From assembly GCF_002940005.1 (NCBI RefSeq), contig NZ_MDEF01000014.1: a DNA stretch of 64,000 nucleotides, one strand, 5' to 3'. Shown in pieces: positions 36,497 to 46,147 of this stretch. Made by a program: the position numbers and the translations under genes. The notes under the pieces are model-generated. The model was not told where the DNA came from and made no database searches. It was given only the letters and a program-made list of their open reading frames with translations. Every line of letters begins with the position of its first letter. Position 1 is the first letter of the stretch. The DNA comes from Xanthomonas hortorum (GTDB lineage Bacteria; Pseudomonadota; Gammaproteobacteria; Xanthomonadales; Xanthomonadaceae).

Positions 36497-37582
36497 ATGC
36501 AGAATCCCGACGCGCCCGCGTTGAGCCTGATCCACGCGACACTGTTGCCCGGTGGCATCAACGCGACCTTTGGCGCGCGCATGCCGGCCAATGAAGACGA
36601 TCGCCTGGCCGCACTGCACGATTACCAGATTCTGGATACCGCGCCCGAACCCAGCTACGACGAATTCACTGCGATCGCTGCGGCAGTGTGCCGGACGCCG
36701 ATGGCGCTGATTTCGCTGATCGACACGCAACGCCAGTGGTTCAAATCCAGGATCGGCATGCAGCCGCGCGAAACGCCGCGCAATCTGTCGTTCTGCGCGC
36801 ATGCCATTCTCGAACCCGATCAGGTGATGGAAGTGGGCGACACCCATCTGGACGCGCGTTTTGTCGACAATGCACTGGTCACCGGCGAGCCGCAAATCCG
36901 CTTCTATGCAGGCGCCCCGCTGCTGACCTCCGACGGTATCGCGCTGGGGACGCTATGCGTGCTGGATCGCACCCCGCGGCGCCTGTCGGTGGCCGAACGC
37001 GACGCGCTGAAGGCGCTGGCGCGGCAAGTCGTCACTACCATCGAGTTGCGCCACGCAGCCAAATTGGTGGAGCTGGACGCGCTGCGCGACGAGCTCACCG
37101 GCTTGTGGAATCGCGCCGGTCTGGAGCGCGCAGTTCACGCGCTTGCAGACGCGCCGAGTGCTTCGGCTGAGCCATCGCTCGGCTTTCTGCTGATCGATCT
37201 GGATGGTTTCAAACGGCAGAAATTGCAGGCCGGCGCGGCTGCGGCGGATGCAACACTGGTCAAGGCCGCAAGAATGATCGAAGCGCAGCTGCCGCCCACC
37301 GCAAGTGTGGCCCGATTGAATTCGGATCAGCTGTGTGTGGCATTGGCGTCGACGTCGGCGCAGGTCGCTGTGCAAACCGCCGAACGGATCCGCGCGGCAA
37401 TCGAAACGGCCACCTGGCCGAATGCTCCGTTGACGGTCAGCATCGGGCTGGTGGATGCACCTGCCTGCGATTTGCACGACACCAATGCCTTGCTGGCGCG
37501 CGCGCGGCATGCATTGCAGATCGCGGTACGCAGCGGGCGCAACCGCGTGCATCGCTTCGCTGGTTGGTACCTGCAGGATTGA
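36497..37582 (+). CDS. GAF-GGDEF protein with degenerate GGDEF
   Basis: 361 residues from ATG 36497 (GGTGG about eight bases upstream); a later ATG at 36581 would still keep the whole GAF domain. The GAF domain (about 30-190) begins with N-E-D-D-R-L-A-A-L-H-D-Y-Q-I-L-D-T, typical of GAF-GGDEF sensor proteins. The GGDEF domain follows with D-E-L-T-G-L-W-N-R-A-G and the F-L-L-I-D-L-D-G-F-K block, but the active-site loop reads L-N-S-D-Q-L in place of GGDEF, so diguanylate cyclase activity is unlikely. It may bind or sense instead. It faces cheW on the other strand. Confidence 0.88.
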   Translation: MQNPDAPALSLIHATLLPGGINATFGARMPANEDDRLAALHDYQILDTAPEPSYDEFTAIAAAVCRTPMALISLIDTQRQWFKSRIGMQPRETPRNLSFCAHAILEPDQVMEVGDTHLDARFVDNALVTGEPQIRFYAGAPLLTSDGIALGTLCVLDRTPRRLSVAERDALKALARQVVTTIELRHAAKLVELDALRDELTGLWNRAGLERAVHALADAPSASAEPSLGFLLIDLDGFKRQKLQAGAAAADATLVKAARMIEAQLPPTASVARLNSDQLCVALASTSAQVAVQTAERIRAAIETATWPNAPLTVSIGLVDAPACDLHDTNALLARARHALQIAVRSGRNRVHRFAGWYLQD

Positions 37583-37632
37583 TTGGTAGCGCTCGCCAGA
37601 TGCCTGGTTCAGGCGTCTGGCGAGGCTGCAGC

Positions 37633-38142
37633 TCAGGCGGCCAGTGCATCGGCAGTGCCGGCAATCTCCTCGACATGCAGCACCTGCTCCATCTCCAGCA
37701 ACACCACAAAGCGCTCGCCGACCTTGCCCATGCCGCGTAGCAGATCGCGGCGGATATGCGTACCAAACGCGGGCGCGGCTTCGATGTCCTGATCGGCCAG
37801 TTCGATCACCGCATTGACTGCATCGACCAACACTCCGATCACCTGCGGTCCCTGCGCCTGCTCGGTAGCCAGGATCACGATGCAGCTGCGTTTGCCGATG
37901 GCACTGTCGGCACGCCCCAGCCGCGATTGCAGGTCCACCACCGGCACCACCGCACCGCGCAGATTGATCACCCCGCGCACGCAGGCCGGCATCGACGGCA
38001 CCGGCGTGGGGACGCGGTACTGGATGATTTCGCGAATGCCGAGAATGCTGATGGCGAAGGTTTCGCCGGCCAGTTGAAAGGTCAGGTACTGGGCCGCCGC
38101 ATCGGCGTCGCCAGGCATCACATCGGGGGTCTGTGCAGTCAT
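37633..38142 (-). CDS. cheW: Chemotaxis coupling protein CheW
   Basis: 169 residues, single CheW domain: Y-L-T-F-Q-L-A-G-E-T-F-A-I near residue 19, V-R-G-V-I-N-L-R-G near residue 55, V-P-V-V-D-L near 65 and the V-D-A-V-N-A-V block. It couples receptors to the kinase CheA. The gene begins 11 bp after the chemoreceptor gene, so the two form an operon and this CheW probably serves that receptor. The C-terminal G-K-V-G-E-R-F-V-V-L-L-E-M-E is the usual end. CheA is not in the window. Confidence 0.95.
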   Translation of the reverse strand: MTAQTPDVMPGDADAAAQYLTFQLAGETFAISILGIREIIQYRVPTPVPSMPACVRGVINLRGAVVPVVDLQSRLGRADSAIGKRSCIVILATEQAQGPQVIGVLVDAVNAVIELADQDIEAAPAFGTHIRRDLLRGMGKVGERFVVLLEMEQVLHVEEIAGTADALAA

Positions 38143-38153
38143 CGATCGGTCTC

Positions 38154-39812
38154 TCAGAAGCGGGCGAACTGGCCTTCGTCCGGGCCTTCGGACATGGCGT
38201 AGGCCGGCGCTGCAGTGCTGCGCCAGCCACGTGCAGCTGCGGCGCGTGCCGGACGTGCGGCGACCGCCTTGCCACGCTTGGGCGGCGTACTCGCAGGCCC
38301 CTGCCCGCCCAGGCGGAAGAACGCCATGCTCTGCTGCAGTTGTTCGGCCTGCGCGCTCATCTCTTCGGCAGTGGCGGCCAGTTCTTCGGACGCGCTGGCA
38401 TTCTGCTGGGTGGTCTGACTGAGCTGCACTACCGCCGAGTTGATCTGACTGACGCCGGAAGATTGCTCTTCGGAGGCGGCAGAAATCTCCTGCACCAGAT
38501 CCGAGGTGCGTTTGATGCTGGGCACGATAGTGTCCAGCAAACGCCCTGCGCGATCGGCCAATTCCACGCTGGAACTTGCCACTTCGCCGATCTCCTGCGC
38601 GGCCACCTGGCTGCGTTCGGCCAGCTTGCGCACCTCGGCGGCGACCACGGCAAAGCCCTTGCCATGTTCGCCGGCACGCGCCGCTTCGATCGCCGCGTTG
38701 AGCGCGAGCAGATTGGTCTGATACGCGATGTCGTCGATGATGCCGATCTTCTGCGCGATCTGCTTCATCGCCTGGGTGGTGGCGACCACCGCTTCGCCAC
38801 CTTCAATGGTTTCTTTCGCGGCCTGGGTGGCCATGCCATCGGTGATGCGCGCGTTCTCGGTGTTCTGGCTGATCGATGCGGTCATCTGTTCCAGCGAGGC
38901 GCTGGTTTCTTCCACACCGGCGGCCTGTTCACTGGCGGCCTGCGACAGGCTCTGCGCGGTGGCACTGACTTCTTCCGATGCACTGGCCAGGGTCTCGGCA
39001 CTGGTATTGACCTCGCCGACCACCTGCGACAGCTTCTGCACCATGGTGCGCATGGCTTCGAGCAACTGCGCGGTTTCATCGCGGCCCTGCACCTCGATAC
39101 GCATGCTCAGATCGCCTTCCGACAGTCCATTGGCAACCGCCACTGCACGGCGGATCGGGCCGGTGACGCTACGGCTGATCACCACACCTAATATCGCGCC
39201 AAGCAGCACACCTCCACAAATGATGGCGATCAGCAGTTTCGAAGCGCGTGCATGGATAGCGCCGGTTTCCGCATTGGCCGATGCCGCGCTGCGCTCGCGC
39301 AGGCTGCTCAGATCGGTCATCAGGTTATCGACTTCATCCGAACTGGCGCGCACGGCGCGCGACAGCGCCGCCAATTCCGGATTGGTTTCGCGCAAGGCCT
39401 CGCGGTTGGCGACTTCGATAAAGCGGCCGCGCTCGTCCAGATACTTTTGCCAGGCGCGATCGAACTGCGCCAGCTTGGTCTTGCCCTCTTCGGTTTCGAA
39501 ACTGCCACGCGCACGGGTGATGTGATCGACCACCCTGGCGGTGTACTTGTCGATGCTCTGCACATGCGACTGGCGTTCTTCGGCGCTGCTGGCCAGCAAC
39601 AGATTGGCGCGTGCGCGGCCGGCATAGATGAGGTTGATATTGGCCTCTTTCACGTTCGACAAGCCCAGCAATTCGCGCTCGTACAGCGAGCTCGACAGGT
39701 CGCTGATACGACCGGAGTTGGAATAGCCCACCCAGCCGATGCATGCACCGATCGCCGAGACGATCAGGAACGCGACGATCAGCCTGGTTCCGATTCTGAA
39801 GTTGCCTAACAT
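38154..39812 (-). CDS. Methyl-accepting chemotaxis protein
   Basis: 552 residues from ATG 39812. TM1 (about 10-30), a periplasmic four-helix ligand-binding domain (about 32-190, 4HB_MCP type), TM2 (about 192-214), HAMP (about 214-268) and the MCP signalling domain with the conserved hairpin tip I-D-D-I-A-Y-Q-T-N-L-L-A-L-N-A-A-I-E-A-A (about 375-395). Helical Glu/Gln pairs for methylation are present. The tail is a basic Ala/Arg-rich stretch without the N-W-E-T-F pentapeptide. The ligand is unknown. cheW lies 11 bp downstream, and a sigma-28-like promoter lies upstream. Confidence 0.93.
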   Translation of the reverse strand: MLGNFRIGTRLIVAFLIVSAIGACIGWVGYSNSGRISDLSSSLYERELLGLSNVKEANINLIYAGRARANLLLASSAEERQSHVQSIDKYTARVVDHITRARGSFETEEGKTKLAQFDRAWQKYLDERGRFIEVANREALRETNPELAALSRAVRASSDEVDNLMTDLSSLRERSAASANAETGAIHARASKLLIAIICGGVLLGAILGVVISRSVTGPIRRAVAVANGLSEGDLSMRIEVQGRDETAQLLEAMRTMVQKLSQVVGEVNTSAETLASASEEVSATAQSLSQAASEQAAGVEETSASLEQMTASISQNTENARITDGMATQAAKETIEGGEAVVATTQAMKQIAQKIGIIDDIAYQTNLLALNAAIEAARAGEHGKGFAVVAAEVRKLAERSQVAAQEIGEVASSSVELADRAGRLLDTIVPSIKRTSDLVQEISAASEEQSSGVSQINSAVVQLSQTTQQNASASEELAATAEEMSAQAEQLQQSMAFFRLGGQGPASTPPKRGKAVAARPARAAAARGWRSTAAPAYAMSEGPDEGQFARF

Positions 39813-39924
39813 TGGAAAGTTCTCTTGAGGATGGTGCGCGCGACAAGCGCTGCAAGGACAAGCGATGGCGTGCTGCGAGGTAGCGATCACGACGACGCGG
39901 CGTTTCTAAACCGTTCGTTAACAG

Positions 39925-39951
39925 CTATCGGCGCAGGTAAAATGCGCTTGA
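39925..39951 (-). promoter_or_regulatory. Candidate sigma-28 (FliA) promoter for the MCP-cheW operon
   Basis: On the minus strand, TCAA-N15-GCCGATAG matches the FliA consensus TAAA-N15-GCCGATAA at 10 of 12 positions with exact spacing. It lies about 113 bp before the chemoreceptor ATG. FliA-type promoters commonly drive chemotaxis genes in gammaproteobacteria. The rest of the 316-bp spacer (39813-40128) shows no gene. Confidence 0.6.
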
Positions 39952-40128
39952 GATGCGGGCATTACCGCACTGCCTATTCAGGCAGTTGGATGTGCGCTTT
40001 TGTGACCGGTCATGCGCTCGCAGCAGCCCACATTCGGAAAAATCCTACCCGCGATTCGCGCGTTGTCCGGGACAGTCCTGAGGGACATTTCCGCAGCGAC
40101 ATCACGCCCGCGCCGCTAGACTGCGTGC

Positions 40129-40749
40129 ATGTCGCCTCGGCCACTCCCGCGCACGTTTTACGATCACGACGCACGCAGCGTCGCTCCGCACTTGCTCAAC
40201 AAGGTGTTGGTCAGTGCGGACGGACGACGCGGGCGCATTACCCAGGTCGAGGCGTATTGCGGCAGCGAAGATCCGGCAGCGCATTCGTTCCGCGGCATGA
40301 CTCCACGCACGCAGGTGATGTTCGGTGCGCCCGGGCATCTGTATGTGTATTTCATCTACGGCATGCATTGGGCGATCAACGCGGTGTGCGGCGGCGCACC
40401 TGGCCATGCGGTGCTGATTCGCGCGCTCGAGCCGCTGGCCGGGATCGCCTCCATGCAGGCTGCACGTAACGCTGCCCCGCTCAAGACCTTGACCACCGGC
40501 CCCGGTCGCCTGGCCCAGGCCTTCGGCGTCACGGCTGCCGATAACGGGCTGGATCTGACCGACGCAAGCGCGCGGCTATGGATCGAAGACGATGGCCTGC
40601 CGCCGCCATCCGAGCCGCTGGCAACGCCACGCATCGGCATCCGCAAGGCGATGGATGCACCGTGGCGATGGGTGGTCCCCGATAGCCGCTATTTGTCGCG
40701 CCCGCGTGCGCTCGTGACCGGCGCGCGCGCGGTGCTGCCGGGCGACTGA
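40129..40749 (+). CDS. DNA-3-methyladenine glycosylase (AAG/MPG family)
   Basis: 206 residues, alkyladenine DNA glycosylase fold (Pur_DNA_glyco). The catalytic region R-I-T-Q-V-E-A-Y near residue 40 supplies the active Glu, followed by D-P-A-A-H-S, the Y-V-Y-F-I-Y-G-M-H block that contacts the flipped base and V-L-I-R-A-L-E-P. It excises alkylated purines such as 3-methyladenine. The 3' end overlaps lhr on the opposite strand by 61 bp (40689-40749). Confidence 0.93.
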   Translation: MSPRPLPRTFYDHDARSVAPHLLNKVLVSADGRRGRITQVEAYCGSEDPAAHSFRGMTPRTQVMFGAPGHLYVYFIYGMHWAINAVCGGAPGHAVLIRALEPLAGIASMQAARNAAPLKTLTTGPGRLAQAFGVTAADNGLDLTDASARLWIEDDGLPPPSEPLATPRIGIRKAMDAPWRWVVPDSRYLSRPRALVTGARAVLPGD

Positions 40750-43700
40750 GCCAGCCATTGCTCCATCGGCGTCTGCTCGGCAGCGCCTGGGCCACGTTGC
40801 AGCAAGCGCAGTGCCTGGTCCGCGTGCTCGGCGGTGAGTTCCTGCAGCGGCTGGAAGCGATCTGCCACCCACACCGCCACCGGCAGGCCATCGAGATAAG
40901 CCATGCGATTGCCCGGCACGCGCGCGATGCGCTCGCCCGGCAGAAGACTGCCGAGCAGATTGCTCGGGTCGCCCGCACTCACGCACACCCACTGCCCTTG
41001 CAGCGGCTGTGCACGCACCCGGCGTAACGCGGCAATCGCGTCCGGCAACGCGAATTGTTCACCAGACAATCCCGCGATAAAGCGACCACCCCGGATCTCG
41101 CCGCGCGCTTCCAGCCGTTGATACATGCGCAGCAATTCGCGCCACGGCGGCAACCATGCAGCTTCACGTTCGAGCAGCCGCCAACACACCACGCCATAAC
41201 GACGCAGCAGCGTGCGCGCAACGTGTTCAAGGGTCTCCTGATGCCGCTCGCCAGCTTCGGCCAACGGTAATTCCGGCAGCGTGCGCACCGGCGCCCAGCG
41301 ACCGGCATCGCGAATGCCCAGCGCACTGGCGCGGCGACGGTGGCGCGACAACGCGCTCGGCCGCTTCGACGCCGGTACCAGCAGCGCACGCAGCCCGGCA
41401 TAACTATCGCAATGCGCGCGGCCACGCATCACCAGCTCGCTCAACGCGTCTTCCAGCTCGGTGCTCATCAAGCGGGCGGCATCGGCGATCTCATCGAAGA
41501 ACAACGCGCCTTGCTGCTGCAACACCTCCGCCACGCGCTGCGCGCGCGAGCCCAACGGGGCGTCATCGACACCGCGTGCCAAGCTGCTCCAGCGCTGCGC
41601 TTCGCGACGCGGCAATAACACGATGGGTGTTGCGCGCAACGCGGCGCCGCTGCGGCCACCGCCGGGACGCAGCCGTGCCCACACGGTGCGCCCGGCCGTG
41701 CACAACTCGTCCAGCCACGCCGGTTGGTAGTCGCGTACGCGCGCAGGTAGCAGCTCGCTCTCCCACAGCAGCGCGGGCGCTTCGAAACCTTCCAGCTGCC
41801 CGACAACACCGGCCAATGCATCCGGCCCGGCCACACGGCTGGCGCTGTCGAGGTGCTGCCACTCGAACAGAAAGCGCGCGTAATCGCGTTGCGACACCGG
41901 TTCGATCTCGCGGCGCAAGCGCCCCAGGGTGTAGCGATGGATGCGCGCCAACAGATGGCGTTCGCACCATTCCTCCGACTGCGCCTGCGCACTGAACTGC
42001 CCGGCCATGACATAGCCCTCGCGCTGCAATGCCGCCAGCGCGAGCACGATCTCGGCCTGCGGCAAATGCAGTCCGCCCGCCAATGCCGGCACCTGCGCCG
42101 GGCCGATCGCAGACAGGCGCCCGCGCAGCAGTTCGCGTACGGCCCAGTCGCGTTCCCACTCGGCGACACGGCAATCGGCCGGTGCCTGCAACGGCGGTTG
42201 TAGCGACGCATCTGGATACAGCGGCGTGAACCAGTCGATGCGCTCGGCGCTGATCCATAGCGCGGGCGCACCGTTCAACGCGATACGGCTGGCACGACCA
42301 TCGGCAGCCAGCGCAGCCAACCAGGCCTGCCATTGCGCATCGGCGGCTTCTTCGACGGGCAGTACGCCAAGCCCGACCAGCGCTTCGTGCATTTCTTCGG
42401 CATCGCGTGGCTGCGGCCAGGCTTCCTCGCGCACCGAGGTGATGGCATCGGGATCGAGCCGGCCCAGATCGTCGCTGGTCTGCGGCGTGTAGCGGCGGTT
42501 TTGCACCGCCTGGGTGCGGCGTTCTTCCAGTGGCGCGTCGTCCAGAAACGCGTACGGACGCGCGTTCAAGGCTTCGGCCGCCAGCGGCGATGGCGCGGCC
42601 AGATCACGCGCTACCACCGTGATTGCGCCGGATTCCAGCCCACGCAGCACCTGCAACCAGCCTTCGCTGTCCATGGCCTGATGCAGGCAGTCTTGCAGCG
42701 TCTGCGTCACTAACGGATGGTCCGGCACCTGGCGCTCGCCAACCAGATTCTCCGCGCAGGCGACCTGATCGGGGAACACGCTCGCCAGCAGATCTTCGGA
42801 CTTCATCCGTTGCAACTGCGGCGCCACCTTGTTGCCGCCAGTGAAGCGCGGCAACGCCATCGCAATGGTCGCATTCCAGCGCCAGCGCACGCCGAACAGC
42901 GGCGCATCCAGCACCGCCTGGATCAGCACATGCTCGGCCGATGAGGAGTGCAGATAACGGGCCACCTCCTCCAATGCAAAACTATGACTGGTGGACAGCG
43001 ACAGCACGATCGCATCTTCGGTTGCCGCGGCCTGCAATTCGAAATTGAAGGTGCGACAAAAACGCTTGCGCAACGCCAGGCCCCAGGCGCGATTAATGCG
43101 GCTGCCATACGGCGAATGGATCACCAGCTGGGTGCCGCCGCTTGCATCTAAGAAGCGCTCCATCACCAGGCACTGCTGGGTCGGCATGGTGCCCAGCGCC
43201 GCGCAGGCGTGCGCGAGATAGTCCACCAGTTGGCGCGCGGCTTCGGCGGCCAGACCCAACTCGCTGCAGAGCGAATCACAGGCGGCTTGATGTGGCGCGG
43301 AGGCGCGTGGCGTGCCGTCGAGTAGCGCGCCTTCTAACGGCGCGCTGTCCAGCCGCACCGCAACTTCGCCACGCAACCGCGACACCGCCGCCGACAATTC
43401 ATCGCTGCGGCCCGGCACCTCGCCCAGCCAGAACGGAATATTCGGCGGCGCGCCCTTGGCATCTTCCACCCGCACGCGGCCCGCATCCACGCGCAGGATG
43501 CGGTAGCTGGCATTGCCTAGCTGAAACACATCGCCGGTCAGGCTTTCGACCGCGAAATCCTCGTTCACCGTGCCGATCTTTTCCGCCTGCGGCTCCAGCA
43601 CCACGCTGTAATCGCCGGTTTCGGGAATGGTGCCGCCGGAGGTCAGCGCGGTCATGCGCGCGCCACGGCGTGCATGCAGGCGGCGGTGCACCGCATCGCG

Positions 43701-45131
43701 ATGCAGATAACCCGCACGCGGCCCGAGCCGGGTACTGAAGCCATCGCACAACATGCCGACCACGCGATCGAACGTCTCCCGGCTCAGCTGAGCGAATGGC
43801 CACGCGCGGCGCACTAGCGAGAACAGCGCGTCTTCGTCCCAGTCCTCGCAGGCGGCCTCGGCCACGAGTTGTTGTGCAAGCACATCGATCGGCGCGAGCG
43901 GAATCCGTAGCGCGTCCAGCTCGCCGCGGCGCACGCTGTCCAGCAGCGCGGCGCATTCGACCAACTCGTCACGGGTCTGCGGAAACAGCCGCGCCTTCGG
44001 CGTGCCACCGACCGCATGCCCGGCGCGTCCGGCGCGTTGCAGAAACGTGGCGATCGAACGTGGCGAGCCGAGCTGGCAGACCAGGTCGACATCGCCGATA
44101 TCCAGCCCGAGTTCCAGCGATGCGGTGGCCACCAATACGGTCAATTCGCCAGCCTTGAGTCGCTGCTCGGCCAGCAGGCGCGTCTCGCGCGACAGGCTGC
44201 CGTGATGTGCGGCCACGCGCTGTTTGCCGAGCAGATCACCCAGATGCCGCGCGGCCCGCTCGGCCATACGCCGGGTATTGACGAACACCAGCGTGGTGCG
44301 GTGTTGCTGCGCCAGCGCGGCCACCTCGGCGTATACCTGCAGCCACTGGTCGTTGGACATCACCACGCTCAGCGGCGTCGGCGGCAAGGCCAGTGCGAGA
44401 TCGCGCGTACGGGTGTAGCCGATATCCACGATCTCGCAGTGCGGTGGAGGTTGCCCGTCTTCGCCGACGCCGACCAGAAATTGCGCGACCGTTTCAATCG
44501 GCTTCTGCGTGGCAGACAGCCCGATGCGGGTGATCGGGCGCTCGGCCAATCGTTGCAGACGCGCCAGCGTCAGGCTCAGATGGCTACCGCGTTTGTCCGC
44601 CGCCACCGCATGGATTTCATCGACAATGACGGTGCGCACGTGGCGCAGCGCGTTGCGCCCGGAGGCCGAGCCCAGCAGCACATACAAGGACTCCGGCGTG
44701 GTCACCAGAATATGCGGCGGCACGCGCCGCAGTCTGGCCCGCTCACGCTGCGGTGTGTCGCCGGTACGCACCGCGGTGCGCACTGCCACATCCGGCAAAC
44801 CGTCTGCGCGCAGGGCTGCGCGGATGCCTTGCAGCGGCGCGTCCAGATTGAGATGGATGTCATTGGACAGCGCCTTCAGCGGCGACACGTAGACCACGCG
44901 GGTTTCGTCCGGCAATGCGCCGCCGTTGGCCAGACCATCGCGGATCAGCGCATCGATGGCGGCGAAGAACGCGGTCAGCGTCTTGCCCGAACCAGTCGGC
45001 GCAGCCACCAGCGTGTGCCGCCCGGCCTGGATCGCCGGCCACGCGGCAATCTGCGCCGGCGTCGGCGCAGCAAAGGTCTGCGCGAACCATGCGGCCACGA
45101 CAGGATGGAACTGCTGCAGAACAGGATGCAT
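40689..45131 (-). CDS. lhr: Lhr family ATP-dependent helicase (full-length)
   Basis: 1480 residues from ATG 45131; a TTG 54 bp upstream is rejected. The N-terminal superfamily 2 core has A-P-T-G-S-G-K-T (residues about 44-51), D-E-I-H (motif II) near 174, S-A-T-Q near 208 and a motif VI with Q-R-A-G-R-A-G-H near 365. The winged-helix and Lhr-specific domains follow, then a long C-terminal half (about 870-1480), as in E. coli Lhr (1538 residues). This is longer than the about 800-residue ligase-associated Lhr-core type. The family acts in DNA repair. Single gene in this block, convergent with the AAG glycosylase. Confidence 0.93.
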   Translation of the reverse strand: MHPVLQQFHPVVAAWFAQTFAAPTPAQIAAWPAIQAGRHTLVAAPTGSGKTLTAFFAAIDALIRDGLANGGALPDETRVVYVSPLKALSNDIHLNLDAPLQGIRAALRADGLPDVAVRTAVRTGDTPQRERARLRRVPPHILVTTPESLYVLLGSASGRNALRHVRTVIVDEIHAVAADKRGSHLSLTLARLQRLAERPITRIGLSATQKPIETVAQFLVGVGEDGQPPPHCEIVDIGYTRTRDLALALPPTPLSVVMSNDQWLQVYAEVAALAQQHRTTLVFVNTRRMAERAARHLGDLLGKQRVAAHHGSLSRETRLLAEQRLKAGELTVLVATASLELGLDIGDVDLVCQLGSPRSIATFLQRAGRAGHAVGGTPKARLFPQTRDELVECAALLDSVRRGELDALRIPLAPIDVLAQQLVAEAACEDWDEDALFSLVRRAWPFAQLSRETFDRVVGMLCDGFSTRLGPRAGYLHRDAVHRRLHARRGARMTALTSGGTIPETGDYSVVLEPQAEKIGTVNEDFAVESLTGDVFQLGNASYRILRVDAGRVRVEDAKGAPPNIPFWLGEVPGRSDELSAAVSRLRGEVAVRLDSAPLEGALLDGTPRASAPHQAACDSLCSELGLAAEAARQLVDYLAHACAALGTMPTQQCLVMERFLDASGGTQLVIHSPYGSRINRAWGLALRKRFCRTFNFELQAAATEDAIVLSLSTSHSFALEEVARYLHSSSAEHVLIQAVLDAPLFGVRWRWNATIAMALPRFTGGNKVAPQLQRMKSEDLLASVFPDQVACAENLVGERQVPDHPLVTQTLQDCLHQAMDSEGWLQVLRGLESGAITVVARDLAAPSPLAAEALNARPYAFLDDAPLEERRTQAVQNRRYTPQTSDDLGRLDPDAITSVREEAWPQPRDAEEMHEALVGLGVLPVEEAADAQWQAWLAALAADGRASRIALNGAPALWISAERIDWFTPLYPDASLQPPLQAPADCRVAEWERDWAVRELLRGRLSAIGPAQVPALAGGLHLPQAEIVLALAALQREGYVMAGQFSAQAQSEEWCERHLLARIHRYTLGRLRREIEPVSQRDYARFLFEWQHLDSASRVAGPDALAGVVGQLEGFEAPALLWESELLPARVRDYQPAWLDELCTAGRTVWARLRPGGGRSGAALRATPIVLLPRREAQRWSSLARGVDDAPLGSRAQRVAEVLQQQGALFFDEIADAARLMSTELEDALSELVMRGRAHCDSYAGLRALLVPASKRPSALSRHRRRASALGIRDAGRWAPVRTLPELPLAEAGERHQETLEHVARTLLRRYGVVCWRLLEREAAWLPPWRELLRMYQRLEARGEIRGGRFIAGLSGEQFALPDAIAALRRVRAQPLQGQWVCVSAGDPSNLLGSLLPGERIARVPGNRMAYLDGLPVAVWVADRFQPLQELTAEHADQALRLLQRGPGAAEQTPMEQWLAQSPGSTARAPVTSARGRDK

Positions 45132-45552
45132 AGGCGATGCCCCGAACCGTCGCGCCAAGTTAGAGCGAGCGGTGCGCGGATTCAACTCGACGTGAGTTCA
45201 CTGGATGGGGGTGCGCGGTCGCCGACGCAAGCCAGCCACCGCGATGGCTGTGAATCGTTTAGTGCGGTGATCGATGCTGCTGCCTAGCGTTCAGACGAGT
45301 GTATTCAGCGCTCGCAATCGATGTATCGCGGGTACATATCCGCCTGTGCGCGCCCGGCGATGCACGTTGCGACGTGTGCTCAGCCAATGCTGGGACAGCG
45401 AGGACGCTGCCATTGCCGGTGCAACGAGGACGCTAGCTGCATGATCGTCGGAGACTGTGGCCAAGGCAGAATGTCTTGCCAGCCGCCAACGCAACGCTGC
45501 GGCCTGGCACGACGATTGTCGATCGGGCGCATGCCGTGGCACATTGGCGTCC
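45132..45552. other. Gene-free spacer upstream of lhr
   Basis: About 420 bp between the divergent lhr and DUF3301 genes. I see no convincing reading frame, hairpin or repeat. It should hold both promoters, but I cannot pick out -35/-10 elements. Confidence 0.4.
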
Positions 45553-45897
45553 ATGCCCAGCCTTATTCTCTTCATGATTGCCGGCGCCGCGCTGTACGCG
45601 TTCTGGAACTCATCGCGTGCCGCTGCCGAACGCGCCGATATCCTCGGCCGCAATGCCTGCCGCGCTGCCGATGTGCAGTGGCTGGACCAGAGCGTGCATT
45701 CCACCAATATCCGTATTTGCCGCAAACCCAATGGTTGGCTGGGCTTCGAGCGGACGTTTCGTTTCGAGTATTCGCACGATGGCGTCGACCGCCACAGTGG
45801 CCGTCTGGTGCTGCGCGGCGATCAGCTGATCGCCTTCACCGGCCCGCAAGTGGCTACGGTGACGCCGCTGAACCCGGACCATCAGCGTTTGAATTGA
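45553..45897 (+). CDS. DUF3301 family small membrane-anchored protein
   Basis: 114 residues from ATG 45553. An N-terminal hydrophobic segment (about 3-18) is followed by a short helix and a compact domain containing R-N-A-C, the W-L-D-Q-S-V pair and R-x-F-R-F-E-Y-S-x-D-G-x-x-R-x-x-G. These match DUF3301, a small inner-membrane protein family of unknown function in gammaproteobacteria. Longer upstream frames lack support. Confidence 0.8.
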   Translation: MPSLILFMIAGAALYAFWNSSRAAAERADILGRNACRAADVQWLDQSVHSTNIRICRKPNGWLGFERTFRFEYSHDGVDRHSGRLVLRGDQLIAFTGPQVATVTPLNPDHQRLN

Positions 45898-46116
45898 GTG
45901 TGGCTTGACTGGCTTGCGCAGATCCGAATGCATCTTCTGCGCTTGATCATGCGCGACTGAAGTTTGCGCAGCACTGATCATGCATCGACAGCACCGATGC
46001 GTCGATTGCAGCGTGCCTGCCCAGCAGCACGTCTGCTCGTCGCAGCACCATTGTCCATCTGTGCCGCACGCGCACAGTGCGTATCACTAACCGAAGCGCC
46101 TGCCACACATCGAACG

Positions 46117-46139
46117 CCGGACGCGCAATGCGCGCCCGG
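46117..46139 (-). terminator. Hairpin after sspB
   Basis: CCGG-ACGCGC and GCGCGC-CCGG can pair with one mismatch around AAT, directly past the sspB stop. There is no T-tract, so the call is tentative. Confidence 0.4.
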
Positions 46140-46147
46140 ACGTCCAC

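Noticed and set aside
45291..45731. Minus-strand frame opposite DUF3301
   Set aside because: No domain, no signal, and it overlaps a better-supported gene on the other strand.
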